In this document: piece after piece, positions 41,571 to 50,959 of the stretch
Layout of the letters: each line of letters begins with the position of its first letter
How positions within the stretch are numbered: position 1 is the stretch's first letter
NCBI RefSeq assembly: GCF_002079305.1
Contig: NZ_CP015039.1
Coordinates: 3,705,501 to 3,769,500, forward strand
Length of the DNA: 64,000 nucleotides
DNA from: Rhodovulum sp. P5
GTDB taxonomy: Bacteria; Pseudomonadota; Alphaproteobacteria; Rhodobacterales; Rhodobacteraceae
Reading direction: 5' to 3'
Program-made: the position numbers and the translations under genes
The notes under the pieces: model-generated
What the model was told of the DNA's origin: nothing
Database searches by the model: none
What the model saw: the letters and a program-made list of their open reading frames with translations, nothing else

Positions 41571-43466
41571 CCGAACTTCGACAAAATCCGGGGGAATCTG
41601 CGTGAGCGCGTTCAGCGCAGGTATGGGATTTCAATAGCTTAAGGCGCGCGAGGTGGGCAGTTCGGCCGAAGTCGTGTAGTTACACGTTATGATGTTTAAG
41701 ACCCTATGAATGCGCCCAAACGTGCGATATCCTGCATGCCATGTTCACGCGCATCACCGAGAGCGGCGGGCGTCGCTATCTGCAGATTGTCGAGTCCTTC
41801 CGTAACGAGGCGGGCAAGCCCCGGCTGCGCGTCGTGGCCAATCTGGGGCGCGTGGACGGGATGAAGGATGGCCAGCTCGATGCGCTGATCCGGGGGCTCA
41901 GTCGCGCCGCGGGTCGGGTCGAGCCCGAGAAGGCCGAGATCACCTACGAGGCGGCGCGCAGCTATGGCGACGTCTTTGCCCTGCACGAGTTGTGGAAGGA
42001 CCTTGGTTTCGATCATGCCCTCGGCCGTGCGCTGCGTTCCGGCAAGCGGAAAGTCGACGTGGAGGCGCTGGTCCGCGCCATGGTGTTCAATCGGTTGTGC
42101 GACCCCACAAGCAAGCTTGGCTGCCTGCGCTGGCTGGAAACGGTCGCGATGCCCGCGATGCCGGACACCGTCACGCATCAACATCTGCTCCGCGCCATGG
42201 ATGCGCTGATGGACCATGCCGAGCGGGTCGAGATGGAACTGGCCAGACAAATCCGTCCGCTGGTCGATCGGGACCTGGCCGTGGTCTTCTACGACCTGAC
42301 CACGGTGCGCATCCATGGCGACGGAGAGGTTGACGACGACCTCCGCGCCTATGGCATGAACAAGGAAACCGGTGGCATCGCCCGGCAATTCGTGCTCGGC
42401 GTCGTGCAAACCGCCGACGGCCTGCCGCTCATGCACACGGTCCACCCCGGCAATGTCGGGGAGACGAAAACCCTGCAGGGCATGCTGCAGACGGTGTTGC
42501 AGCGGTTTCCCGTGCAGCGTGTCATCCTGGTCGCCGACCGTGGCCTGCTCAGCCTTGAAAACATCGACGAACTGACCGCCCTGGCCGATCAGGACGACCG
42601 CAAGCTGGAGTTCATCCTCGCCGTCCCCGCCCGTCGCTATGCCGATCTGGTCGAGACCTTTCGGGGCCTTGCCTTCGACGAAGGCGGCCTGGCGGAAAGC
42701 AATTTTGCCGGCCATCGCCTGATCGTCGCCCATGATCCCGTTCGAGCCGCCGACCAATCCGAACGACGTCGCGCCCGCATCGCCGAACTTGAAGCCCAGG
42801 CCGAAAAGATGGTCGCCAAGCTCGATGCGCAAGACGACGGCCAGACGGCGCGGGGCCGCCGCGCCTCCGACCGCGGCGCCTATAGCCGCTTCACGCGCGC
42901 CGTGGCCGAGGCCGAACTGACCCGGTTCCTCAAGGCAGACCTGCAGGCCGACCGGTTCAGCTACAGCATCGACGAAGACGCCGTCGCCCGAGCCGAACTC
43001 TTCGACGGCAAGCTCGCCCTGCTGACCAATGCCCCCGACCTGACGCCGACCGCAACCGTGACCCGCTACAAGTCGCTGGCCGATATCGAACGCGGCTTCC
43101 GCGTCCTGAAATCCGATATCGAGATCGCCCCCGTCCACCATCGGCTGCCCGACCGCATCCGCGCCCACGCGCTGATCTGCTTTCTCGCCCTCGTCCTCTA
43201 CCGCGTCATGCGCATGCGGCTGAAGGCAAAAGGACATGACGCCAGCCCACGAACCGCCCTCGACATGCTCGCGCGCATCCACCGCCACGAAGCCCGGATC
43301 GCCGACCGAAAGCTCGACGGCCTCACCACCCCGACCCCCGAACAACTGGACCTCTTCGACACCCTGAACCTGCCAAAACCCGCCTGATCACCCTCGCGTA
43401 GTTACATTTTGGCCAATCTCGCCATAACGATATCAATCACTTACGCGTTTTACTGGTGAACTTGAG
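41571..43466 (+). mobile_element. IS1634-family insertion sequence (about 1.9 kb)
   Basis: The element boundaries are inferred from the interrupted gene: the aldehyde dehydrogenase frame breaks after GGACTG on both sides, giving 1,896 bp. Both ends begin with C when read inwards, and the first 16 bases match at about 9 positions, a weak imperfect inverted repeat (CCGAACTTC / CTCAAGTTC). It contains one transposase gene. Two copies of TAGTTACA in direct orientation (41677-41684 and 43399-43406) lie just outside the transposase ORF and may be internal binding sites. If those mark the true ends instead, the element would be about 1.7 kb. Confidence 0.75.
41741..43387 (+). CDS. IS1634-family DDE transposase
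   Basis: A 548-residue transposase. The N-terminal MFTRITESGGRRYLQIVESF and LRVVANLGRVDGMKDGQLDA are typical of IS1634 (IS4-superfamily) proteins. The catalytic triad is visible: VVFYDLTTVRIHG (first Asp), VILVADRGLLSLENID (second Asp) and YKSLADIERGFRVLKSDIEI (Glu, Y-(2)-R-x3-K-type region). The ORF is intact, so the element may still be active. It has its own upstream region of about 170 bp. Confidence 0.92.
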   Translation: MFTRITESGGRRYLQIVESFRNEAGKPRLRVVANLGRVDGMKDGQLDALIRGLSRAAGRVEPEKAEITYEAARSYGDVFALHELWKDLGFDHALGRALRSGKRKVDVEALVRAMVFNRLCDPTSKLGCLRWLETVAMPAMPDTVTHQHLLRAMDALMDHAERVEMELARQIRPLVDRDLAVVFYDLTTVRIHGDGEVDDDLRAYGMNKETGGIARQFVLGVVQTADGLPLMHTVHPGNVGETKTLQGMLQTVLQRFPVQRVILVADRGLLSLENIDELTALADQDDRKLEFILAVPARRYADLVETFRGLAFDEGGLAESNFAGHRLIVAHDPVRAADQSERRRARIAELEAQAEKMVAKLDAQDDGQTARGRRASDRGAYSRFTRAVAEAELTRFLKADLQADRFSYSIDEDAVARAELFDGKLALLTNAPDLTPTATVTRYKSLADIERGFRVLKSDIEIAPVHHRLPDRIRAHALICFLALVLYRVMRMRLKAKGHDASPRTALDMLARIHRHEARIADRKLDGLTTPTPEQLDLFDTLNLPKPA

Positions 43467-44984
43467 GGACTGTGCCTTGCGGGCGGCGGATATGGCCGTT
43501 GCCGGATCGTCCATGCCGCTCGCGTTCGTATCGGGTGGGAGGGTGTCCGGCGCGACATCCGCAACCGGCGCGGATTTGGGCCGCAGGAAGTCCATCGCAT
43601 GGGTGTCCTCCAACGCGCTGCGCACATTTGGATCCGTCGGGTTCACCGCGTTGATCCAGACCGTCCCGGCCGTCAGTTTCGGCGCGATCGCAAAGGCCGT
43701 GGTCAGGCTTTCGCTCCACAGGCTTGCCGCGGGACGGGGGGCTGCGGCGTTGACCATCTGCACGGCTTCGTCCGCCGTTCGGAAGGTCTTCGACAAGAGC
43801 ACGGGACCCGGGTCTTCCGCTTGCATCGCGGGGCTGGCCGGGGAGAGCCCGGTGACCAGCGTTGGCGGGAAGATGTCCCTTTCCGTGATGTCCATGTCCG
43901 GTTGGAAGACCTCGCCGTCCTCTCTGGCACTTTCCACCAGTGCCTTCAGCCGCCCGATGTCGTCGGGGCTGGTCAGCGGGCCGAAATCCGTCTGCGGTGA
44001 CAGCGGATCGCCCGGGCTCAGTTGGCGAATGCGGTGCTGCAACCGGGCATGGAACGTCTCGGCAATCCCCTCCTGCACCAGCAGGTGCAGCCCCGCGGCC
44101 GTCGCGGGGCCGGGGCGGCCCCATGCGGCGTCCACCAGATCCGCGATGGCCGCTTCGATATCGGCCTCTGCGTCCACGATGAACCAGCAGGGCCCGTGCG
44201 GCGCCTCGGTCATCACCCGGCCCCGTTCGGCCTCTGCCCCGTCCAGCTTGGGCAGGGCCGGGCCCGCGACCACCAGGCGGTCGATCCCTGCATGCCCGGC
44301 GATATGCGCGCCGGTGTCCGTTTCCGTCAGGACGTTGACGACGCCCGCGGGCAGCCCGGCTTTCCGGCAAATCTCGGCAAACAGAAGTGCCGGCAGCGCG
44401 GCCTGTGGCGCGGCGGACACCACCAGCGTGTTGCCGGCCGCCAATGCCGGCCCGGCGCTGCGCAAAAGCGCCCAAACCGGGAAGCGCGCGGGCAGGATCA
44501 GGCCGCACACGCCCAGCGGTTTGCTGTCGGGGCAGGTCTGCGGAAGCAGTGCCGCCCGCGCCGCGTGCCGCTCAAGGCACTCCGCGGCGCCCGCCATCTC
44601 GACCTCAAGCGTACTGCGCAAAGTCCGCCCGGTGGTGAGCGTTGTCAGCAGAGCCAGTCGGCGCCCCTCTGACCGGAGCGCCGCGGCAAGGGCCGCCAGA
44701 TGCGCGGCCCGGGCCGATGCGGGCGCCCGCGCCCAATCGCCTTGGGCGGTCCGTGCCGCCGCGATGGCGGCATCGGCCTCCGCCGTCGTTGCGTCCGTCA
44801 GCATGGCCAAGGGGGCACCGGTCGCGGGATTGGCAACCGCGATGCCGCCGCGCGCGTCGGTCAGTGCCCCGCCGATGAACTGGCCGAATTGCCCTCCATG
44901 CCCGGCCAGCCAGTCAAGCGCGGCGGCGGCGCTTTCGGCTGCGTCTCCCTCGTCCATATCGTTCAGGATCTCTGACACGCGCAT
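43437..44984 (-). pseudogene. Aldehyde dehydrogenase family gene, 5' part truncated by IS insertion
   Basis: It encodes 515 residues from MRVSEILNDMDEGD; genuine gene sequence ends at AARKAQS (43467) and the last nine codons are IS-derived. An ALDH-like fold is evident (FIGGALTDARGGIAVANPAT, GLILPARFPVWALLRSAGPA, NTLVVSAAPQAALPALLF). The usual catalytic cysteine block (G-Q-x-C) reads WGRPGPATAAGLHLLVQEG, so I see no nucleophilic Cys. It may have been a non-catalytic domain before interruption. It follows deoC by 5 bp; the pair is a conserved deoxyribonucleoside-catabolism neighbourhood. Confidence 0.8.
43467..43472. repeat. Target-site duplication, right copy (GGACTG)
   Basis: Second copy of the 6-bp sequence at the other side of the IS1634-type element; it is in frame with the upstream part of the aldehyde dehydrogenase gene. 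Confidence 0.65.
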
Positions 44985-44989
44985 CCCGT

Positions 44990-45970
44990 CTATCCCATCG
45001 CTAGGCGCCCGGCGGGGGCCGGTACGCCGGTTACCGCCACCTCGATCTGCCGTTCGATATCGCCCAGAAGGGAGGACGCGCCGAAGCGGAACAGGTCGGG
45101 TTCCATCCAGCGCGCGCCCAGTTCCCGTTTCAGCATCCAAAGCCAGACGAGCGCATCCCCCGTCTTCGAAATCCCCCCTGCGGGTTTGAAGCCCACCCGG
45201 TGCCCCGTCGCGTCGCCATAGGCGCGGATCGCCCGCAGCATCGTCAGCCCCACGGGCAGGGTGGCGTTCACCGCTTCTTTCCCCGTCGAGGTCTTGATGA
45301 AATCGGCACCCGCCATCATGCAGACCAGGCTGGCGCGGGCCACATTGGTCAGCCCGCCAAGCTCTCCGGTGGCGAGGATCGTCTTCAGATGCGCCGGGCC
45401 GCAGGCGGTGCGAAAGGCGGCGACCTCATCATAAAGCGCCTGCCAGTCACCCAAAAGAACGTGGCGGCGGGAGATCACGATATCGATCTCCGCGGCGCCT
45501 GCGGCCACGCTCGCCTTGATCTCGGCGAGCCTTGTGGCATAGGGCGACAGCCCCGTGGGAAAACCGGTGGAGACTGCGGCGACGGGCAGGCCCGATCCTT
45601 TCAGGGCGTCGACCGCGGGGGCGATCATCTCGTGATAGACGCAGACCGCGGCGGTGGTCAGGCCCGGCACCCCGACTGCGCCCAATATGTCGGCCCGCAG
45701 CGGATGCCGCGCCTTGGCGCACAGGCGGCGCACGCGGCCGGGCGTGTCGTCGCCCGCAAGTGTCGTCAGGTCGATCAGCGACACGGCCTTCAACAGCCAC
45801 GCGATGCGAGTGTTCCCGGTCAGCGCGACGCGGGCGGGCAGGGCGGCGGCCTGGCGGATCACGGCGGGGTCGTTCAAACGGGTTGCGCGCACCCACCCCA
45901 CATCCAGCGGCAGCCCCGGATTACGCGCATGGGCCAGTTGCGGCAGGGCCGCATCTGGACCCGCGGCCAT
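44990..45970 (-). CDS. deoC: Deoxyribose-phosphate aldolase
   Basis: About 326 residues, a TIM-barrel class I aldolase that splits 2-deoxyribose 5-phosphate into glyceraldehyde 3-phosphate and acetaldehyde. The Schiff-base lysine motif is GADFIKTSTGKEAVNATLPV, with supporting VAAVSTGFPTGLSP, AAEIDIVISRR, HLKTILATGELG and RVGFKPAGGISKTGDAL. The start is uncertain: ATG 45970 fits homologues, but ATG 46057 in the same frame would add 29 residues. The downstream dehydrogenase, which would have handled an aldehyde product, is disrupted. Confidence 0.92.
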   Translation of the reverse strand: MAAGPDAALPQLAHARNPGLPLDVGWVRATRLNDPAVIRQAAALPARVALTGNTRIAWLLKAVSLIDLTTLAGDDTPGRVRRLCAKARHPLRADILGAVGVPGLTTAAVCVYHEMIAPAVDALKGSGLPVAAVSTGFPTGLSPYATRLAEIKASVAAGAAEIDIVISRRHVLLGDWQALYDEVAAFRTACGPAHLKTILATGELGGLTNVARASLVCMMAGADFIKTSTGKEAVNATLPVGLTMLRAIRAYGDATGHRVGFKPAGGISKTGDALVWLWMLKRELGARWMEPDLFRFGASSLLGDIERQIEVAVTGVPAPAGRLAMG

Positions 45971-46083
45971 GTCTTGCGTCTGCGTCCGGGTCTTTGGCAC
46001 GGGCCACCTGTCGCGCTCTTCTCGCCCTTTCGTCGCATGGGCATCGGGCGTTGGCAAGCGCGGGGCGCTGTCTTGCGGGGCCG

Positions 46084-46473
46084 CTATTCAGGGAATTTGC
46101 GGCGCGCCGTCGCCCGGGCGAGGACCTTGTTGCCGTTGCGCGCGGTGGCAGTCCAGACATAGCGGTGCGCGCCGCGCGGGGGGCACGGACCCTTATAGGT
46201 GAAGGTGCCGGCCGGCACGCGCCCGCTTTTCGTGATCTTCAGCCGTCCGCCGCCGTGGTTGTATTGCGGCGCATCAAGGTCCTTCATCCGAAAGTCGACC
46301 GAGGTCGTGCCCGCGGGCACCCCTTTCAGCACGAATTCCGGGTTGCCGACGGTCTTGGCGCGGCCCGTGTTGCAGGCCGGCGTCGCGCCCCACGCGAAAC
46401 TGAGCGTCATCTCTGCATGGGCAAGCCCCGCCGAAAGGGTCAGGGCCGCAAGGCTGAGCGGAAGGAGTTTCAT
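46084..46473 (-). CDS. Exported PEBP-like (YbhB/YbcL type) small protein
   Basis: A 129-residue protein with a clean signal peptide (MKLLPLSLAALTLSAGLAHA). NPEFVLKGVPAGTTSVDFRM, KDLDAPQYNHGGG and especially YKGPCPPRGAHRYVWTATA follow the phosphatidylethanolamine-binding protein pattern, where D-x-D-A-P and G-P-x-P-P-x-G-x-H form the anion pocket. Bacterial PEBP-like proteins have no settled function. It is preceded by 83 bp from tdk and is likely a single gene. Confidence 0.75.
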   Translation of the reverse strand: MKLLPLSLAALTLSAGLAHAEMTLSFAWGATPACNTGRAKTVGNPEFVLKGVPAGTTSVDFRMKDLDAPQYNHGGGRLKITKSGRVPAGTFTYKGPCPPRGAHRYVWTATARNGNKVLARATARRKFPE

Positions 46474-46556
46474 GGATCACCTCTATGCAAGCTATGCTAG
46501 AAGTATCGCAGATTCAGTCGCGCGAAAAGGGCGTGCCCGATTGTTGCCGCGTCGGG

Positions 46557-47156
46557 TTACGTTCCGGTCCCTGACGCGCGGTCCCCCATCGCCTCGCGCC
46601 AGTGGCGGCGGCAGAGGGAGACATAGGTTTCGTTCCCCCCGATCTGCACCTGATCGCCGTCACGCATGGGCTGTCCGTCCGGCCCCATGCGGACCACCAT
46701 CGACGCCTTGCGCCCGCAATGGCAGATCGTGCGGATCTCGCGCAGCACATCGGCGATGGCGAGAAGCGTGGCGGAGCCCGGGAATAGCTCCCCCCGGAAA
46801 TCGACGCGCAACCCGTAGGCCATCACCGGCACGCCAAGGTCATCCGCCGCGCGGGCCAGTTGCCAGACCTGTTCGGGTGTCAGGAACTGCGCCTCGTCAA
46901 TGAAGACACAAGCGCAGGGGCCGGCCTGCAGCCGGTCCGCGATGCGGGCGAACAGGTCATCTGTGGGGAAGAACCTGTCCGCCGCCGCCCCGATCCCGAT
47001 GCGAGAGGCGATGCGCCCCGCGCCGGCCCGCGTATCGACGCCCGCGGTCAGCAGATAGGTGGCCATCCCCCGTTCGACATAGTTGTAGGAGGCCTGCAAC
47101 AGCAGCGTCGACTTGCCGGCATTCATGGTGGAGTAGTGGAAATGCAGCTTGGCCAT
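46557..47156 (-). CDS. tdk: Thymidine kinase (type II)
   Basis: A 199-residue salvage kinase for thymidine. The P-loop FHYSTMNAGKSTLLLQASYN, the Walker B FIDEAQFLTPEQVWQLA, the lasso region YGLRVDFRGELFPGS and zinc ligands in ICHCGRKA are all present. The ATG at 47156 starts MAKLHFHY. Together with deoC it points to use of deoxyribonucleosides. Just upstream lies the AT-rich two-gene island. Confidence 0.95.
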   Translation of the reverse strand: MAKLHFHYSTMNAGKSTLLLQASYNYVERGMATYLLTAGVDTRAGAGRIASRIGIGAAADRFFPTDDLFARIADRLQAGPCACVFIDEAQFLTPEQVWQLARAADDLGVPVMAYGLRVDFRGELFPGSATLLAIADVLREIRTICHCGRKASMVVRMGPDGQPMRDGDQVQIGGNETYVSLCRRHWREAMGDRASGTGT

Positions 47157-47320
47157 GGGGGAGGGGCGTAGCGGATGGGGAGAGGTTGGGCAAGGTTGGT
47201 TACATACGCAAATTGGCTCACTGTATTCGGAGTGCGCCTTATACGTTGATTTTCTGAGTAGAGTAGCTGTACGCTCCAAGCGAAGCTCGCAGACCTCGCA
47301 GATAAGGGTGCAACGCAAAT

Positions 47321-48514
47321 ATGACTCAAACTCTTTCGATAGAAGGTTTTTTGGGGATAAGAAAGGCGGAAGTCGAACTTAGAGGCCTGTCTTTGATTAT
47401 TGGCGAGCAGGCATCGGGAAAGAGTATCGTTGCCCGCTTGTTTTACTTTTTCAATAAATATTTCTCGGATTTTGACGAGATATCTCTAATCAATAATGAG
47501 CACAAGAAGACTTATGACAAGAGAAAGAAAGATGAATTCTACCAGATTTTTCCGCCTTACTCGTGGGAGGGTGACTCTTTTCAAATTTCCTATTCAGTGG
47601 ATGGTTACCAAGCGTGCATCTCTTCAGAGAAGAACTCCTCTGTTATTGATGTCTCAACATCCCCCTCCGTGGCAAAGTACTTCAGAGATCTAAAGCACAA
47701 TTTTAAGCAATTTGTCGACTCATTTCCAGAAGAAGAAAGTTTGGCGAGAACTAGATTGCTTCGCGAGTTCCGTCATGTGGAGTCGCAAAGCCAACTTTTC
47801 CGCTTTCAGACCGCACTGTTTGTTCCTGCTGCTCGATCATTCTACGCAACTTTACGTGATGAAATATTTTCAATATTAGCGCTCGATACCAAAATTGATC
47901 AAATTATTCTGCAGTTCGGGGAGTTCTACGAAGGCGCAAAGGTTTTCGGCGGTCGGGTTATGCCAAGCGGTCGATATGCAACGCGCGCGCTGAGGGTTCG
48001 TGAAGAAAGAGACATATTCAAAAAAGTTGTTAAGGGAGAATATGTTCGGGAAGATGCGCGGGATTGGATTCAAATGGATCGAGGTCGGATTGAGCTAAGT
48101 AAAGCTTCTTCGGGTCAGCAGGAGGCTACGCCGCTTATTTTTGCGATTTCGCGGTTCCCGAGTCCTGGGCGTACACTTATTATCGAAGAGCCAGAAGCGC
48201 ACTTGTTTCCTGATGCGCAAGTTGCAATCTTGGAGTTCATGATTCGCCAGAGTTTAGCGCGAGAAACCTCCATCCTTTTTACCACTCACTCTCCATATTT
48301 GCTTACTGCGTTGAACAACTTTATTTTGGCTTCTGAAGTCGGAGAGCAAGGTGGGATTGATGTCGAAAGTGTTAGTGCTTATGCTCTTCGTGGCGGTTAT
48401 TCTCATGATATTGTTGACAGAAATGAAAACATCATCTCCGCAGATTATATCGATTCCGTATCTGATGACTTGAATGAGAAATTCTCAAATCTGTTGGATA
48501 AGTATGATAGCTGA
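47321..48514 (+). CDS. ABC/OLD-type AAA ATPase of a two-gene AT-rich island
   Basis: A 397-residue cytosolic ATPase. IEGFLGIRKAEVELRGLSLI leads into Walker A GEQASGKSIVAR. ABC-like signature SKASSGQQEATPLIFAISRF, Walker B LIIEEPEAHLFPDAQVAIL and the switch histidine in SILFTTHSPYLLTALNN follow. This is the SMC/RecF/OLD-like AAA_21 type, but with no C-terminal TOPRIM nuclease. Base composition is near 43% GC against about 67% around it, and codon use is AT-rich, indicating transfer. Its stop overlaps the start of the next gene by 11 bp. ATPases of this kind power many phage-defence systems; that role is inferred. Confidence 0.85.
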   Translation: MTQTLSIEGFLGIRKAEVELRGLSLIIGEQASGKSIVARLFYFFNKYFSDFDEISLINNEHKKTYDKRKKDEFYQIFPPYSWEGDSFQISYSVDGYQACISSEKNSSVIDVSTSPSVAKYFRDLKHNFKQFVDSFPEEESLARTRLLREFRHVESQSQLFRFQTALFVPAARSFYATLRDEIFSILALDTKIDQIILQFGEFYEGAKVFGGRVMPSGRYATRALRVREERDIFKKVVKGEYVREDARDWIQMDRGRIELSKASSGQQEATPLIFAISRFPSPGRTLIIEEPEAHLFPDAQVAILEFMIRQSLARETSILFTTHSPYLLTALNNFILASEVGEQGGIDVESVSAYALRGGYSHDIVDRNENIISADYIDSVSDDLNEKFSNLLDKYDS

Positions 48515-48935
48515 TCCAAATAACTGCTGCGAGATTCGGAATGATCCGCTGATCGTGTGTGGCGAGAAGAAGAGGGAGTTTTGCGTAAAGAACCCGGGCA
48601 AACTAGATGTCCAGGTTTGTCGGGTTGACGGTTGCATTTTGACTGGTGACGAGAAGAAATGCGATATCTCCTTGTGCGTTGCGGGAGGATTCTTTGCACT
48701 GGTCGAGTTCAAGGGAACTGATGTTGTCTACGCGCTGGAGCAACTTATTGTGACTGCTGAGCAGTTAAGTAAATTTGACCTCCCTTTGGAAAGGCGGACT
48801 TATATAGTTGGTGCGCCCGCGCCAAAGGCGAATACCCGATACCAAAAGAAGCTTAAGGCGCTTAGATCTAGGTATGCAGCAGTGGGCTTTGCTTTGCCCA
48901 AGAAGGCAAATAACCGCATGGAAATTGTAGTGTGA
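48504..48935 (+). CDS. Small PD-(D/E)xK-like putative nuclease partner
   Basis: A 143-residue protein from MIADPNNCCE, start 11 bp inside the ATPase gene. The core KKCDISLCVAGGFFALVEFK has D54 followed by E68-F-K70 (D-x13-ExK), the typical catalytic order of PD-(D/E)xK endonucleases. It is followed by a helix (VVYALEQLIVTAEQLSKFD) that would pack on it. The C-terminus is basic (KANTRYQKKLKALRSRYAAV). It has eight cysteines, unusual for its size. I do not know a named family. Low GC like the ATPase. It ends flush against the end of lepA (convergent). Confidence 0.6.
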   Translation: MIADPNNCCEIRNDPLIVCGEKKREFCVKNPGKLDVQVCRVDGCILTGDEKKCDISLCVAGGFFALVEFKGTDVVYALEQLIVTAEQLSKFDLPLERRTYIVGAPAPKANTRYQKKLKALRSRYAAVGFALPKKANNRMEIVV

Positions 48936-50738
48936 TCAGGAGTCCATCTTCAACGCATTGATGAACGCCTGCTGCGGGATCTCTACCTTCCCGAACTGCC
49001 GCATCTTCTTCTTGCCGGCCTTCTGCTTGTCCAACAGCTTCCGCTTTCGCGTCGCGTCGCCGCCATAGCATTTCGCCGTCACGTCTTTCCGCAGCGCCGC
49101 CAGAGTCTCTCGCGCGATGACGCGGCCGCCGATGGCCGCCTGGATCGGGATCTTGAACATGTGGCGGGGGATCAGTTCCTTCAGCTTCTCGCACATGGCC
49201 CGCCCGCGCATTTCCGCCCGGTCACGATGCACCATGGTCGACAGCGCGTCCACCGGTTCGTCATTGACGAGGATCTGCATCTTGACGAGGTAATCCTGCC
49301 GGTACCCCTCCATCTGGTAATCGAAGGAGGCATAGCCCTTGGTCACCGATTTCAGACGGTCGTAGAAATCGAACACCACCTCGTTCAGCGGCAGGTTGTA
49401 GACGGCCATCGCGCGGGACCCGGCATAGGTCAGGTCCAACTGCTCCCCCCGCCGGTCCTGGCAGAGTTTCAGCACGTCGCCGAGGAATTCGTCGGGCACA
49501 AGGATCGTCGCCTTGATCCGCGGCTCCTCGATATGGTCCACATGGGTCAGGTCGGGCATGTCGGCGGGGTTGTGCAGCTCCACCATCGAGCCGTCGCGCA
49601 TGTAGACATGGTAGATCACGCTGGGCGCGGTGGTGATCAGGTCGATGCCGTATTCCCGTTCCAGCCGGTCGCGCACGACCTCCAGATGCAAAAGCCCCAG
49701 GAACCCGCAGCGGAAGCCAAAGCCGAGCGCGGCGGAGGTTTCCATCTCATAAGTGAAACTCGCGTCGTTCAGGGCCAGCTTGTCGATGGCGTCGCGAAGG
49801 TCCTCGAATTCCGCCGTGTCCACGGGGAAGAGACCGCAGAACACCACCGGCTGTGAGGGTTTGAAGCCGGGCAGGGGCGTTTCGCAGCCCTGTTTCTCGG
49901 TCGTGATGGTGTCGCCGACGCGGGTGTCGCGCACCTGCTTGATCGAGGCGGTGAGGAACCCGATCTCACCCGGCCCAAGCTCCGCGATGTCCTGCATGGC
50001 GGGACGGAAGACGCCGACCTTGTCGACGGGATAGGTGCCGCCGGTTTTCATCATGCGGATGCGCTGGCCCTTTTTCAGGATGCCGTCGATGATGCGCACG
50101 ATGACCACGACGCCAAGATAGGGGTCGTAATAGCTGTCCACCAGCATGGCCTTCAGCGGCTTGGTCGGGTCGCCTTCATGCGGCTGGGGCAGGCGGTGCA
50201 CGATCGCCTCCAGCACGTCGGGGATGCCGAGGCCGGTCTTGGCGGAGATCTGGATCGCGTCGGTCGCGTCGATGCCGATCACGTCCTCGATCTGTTCGGA
50301 GATTCGTTCAGGCTCTGCCGCGGGCAGGTCGATCTTGTTCAGGACGGGGACGATTTCATGATCGGCCTCGATGGCGGTGTAGACGTTCGCCAGCGTCTGC
50401 GCCTCCACCCCCTGCGTCGCGTCGACGACCAGAAGCGACCCTTCCACCGCGCGCATCGACCGCGACACCTCATAGGCGAAGTCGACATGGCCGGGGGTGT
50501 CGATCAGGTTCAGCACATAGGTCTGGCCATCCTTCGCGGGATATTCGATCCGCACGGTGTTGGCCTTGATGGTGATGCCCCGCTCCCGCTCGATATCCAT
50601 CGCGTCGAGAAGCTGTTCCTTCATGTCGCGCTCCGCCACCGTGCCGGTCAGCTGGATCAGCCGGTCGGCGAGCGTCGACTTGCCGTGGTCGATATGCGCC
50701 ACGATGGAGAAATTGCGGATGTGTTTGAGCTCGGTCAT
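48936..50738 (-). CDS. lepA: Elongation factor 4 (back-translocase LepA)
   Basis: A 600-residue translational GTPase. The G1 motif is [16 protein letters not shown], switch II is [14 protein letters not shown], and G4 is [11 protein letters not shown]. The LepA-specific C-terminal domain ends with [20 protein letters not shown]. It binds stalled ribosomes and promotes back-translocation. The ATG at 50738 is preferred; a TTG two codons earlier is also open. The gene is complete and normal in length. The AT-rich island begins exactly where lepA ends. Confidence 0.97.
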   Translation of the reverse strand: MTELKHIRNFSIVAHIDHGKSTLADRLIQLTGTVAERDMKEQLLDAMDIERERGITIKANTVRIEYPAKDGQTYVLNLIDTPGHVDFAYEVSRSMRAVEGSLLVVDATQGVEAQTLANVYTAIEADHEIVPVLNKIDLPAAEPERISEQIEDVIGIDATDAIQISAKTGLGIPDVLEAIVHRLPQPHEGDPTKPLKAMLVDSYYDPYLGVVVIVRIIDGILKKGQRIRMMKTGGTYPVDKVGVFRPAMQDIAELGPGEIGFLTASIKQVRDTRVGDTITTEKQGCETPLPGFKPSQPVVFCGLFPVDTAEFEDLRDAIDKLALNDASFTYEMETSAALGFGFRCGFLGLLHLEVVRDRLEREYGIDLITTAPSVIYHVYMRDGSMVELHNPADMPDLTHVDHIEEPRIKATILVPDEFLGDVLKLCQDRRGEQLDLTYAGSRAMAVYNLPLNEVVFDFYDRLKSVTKGYASFDYQMEGYRQDYLVKMQILVNDEPVDALSTMVHRDRAEMRGRAMCEKLKELIPRHMFKIPIQAAIGGRVIARETLAALRKDVTAKCYGGDATRKRKLLDKQKAGKKKMRQFGKVEIPQQAFINALKMDS

Positions 50739-50959
50739 GGGCAAGCGATATGCGGCGGTTTCGGGGGCCGGTCAATGGGGTGCGTGCGGGGGAGGGCCGT
50801 CTTGGAAATCGGCGGGGGGAGGATTTCGGGGGCTGAACGGGCAGAGGCCCGGGTGGGCGCGGCCCGGGCTGGTCGCCCGGGCCGGAGGGGTGACACCGGC
50901 GCGCTTGAACGGGGGACGTCCCGCGGCCAGAGTGGCGGGGCAGGTTTGGCGAGGGGCCG

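Noticed and set aside
41696..43345. 549-residue minus-strand open frame opposite the transposase
   Set aside because: The plus-strand frame carries the DDE motifs and family signatures; the antisense frame has none.
41677..43406. TAGTTACA direct repeats as the ends of the IS
   Set aside because: They are in the same orientation, and the interrupted reading frame places the ends further out at GGACTG; kept as a less likely alternative.
47321..48935. PARIS, RloAB, OLD-Gop or Septu system
   Set aside because: The ATPase lacks a TOPRIM domain and the partner shows neither TOPRIM nor HNH motifs; a D-ExK motif is seen instead.
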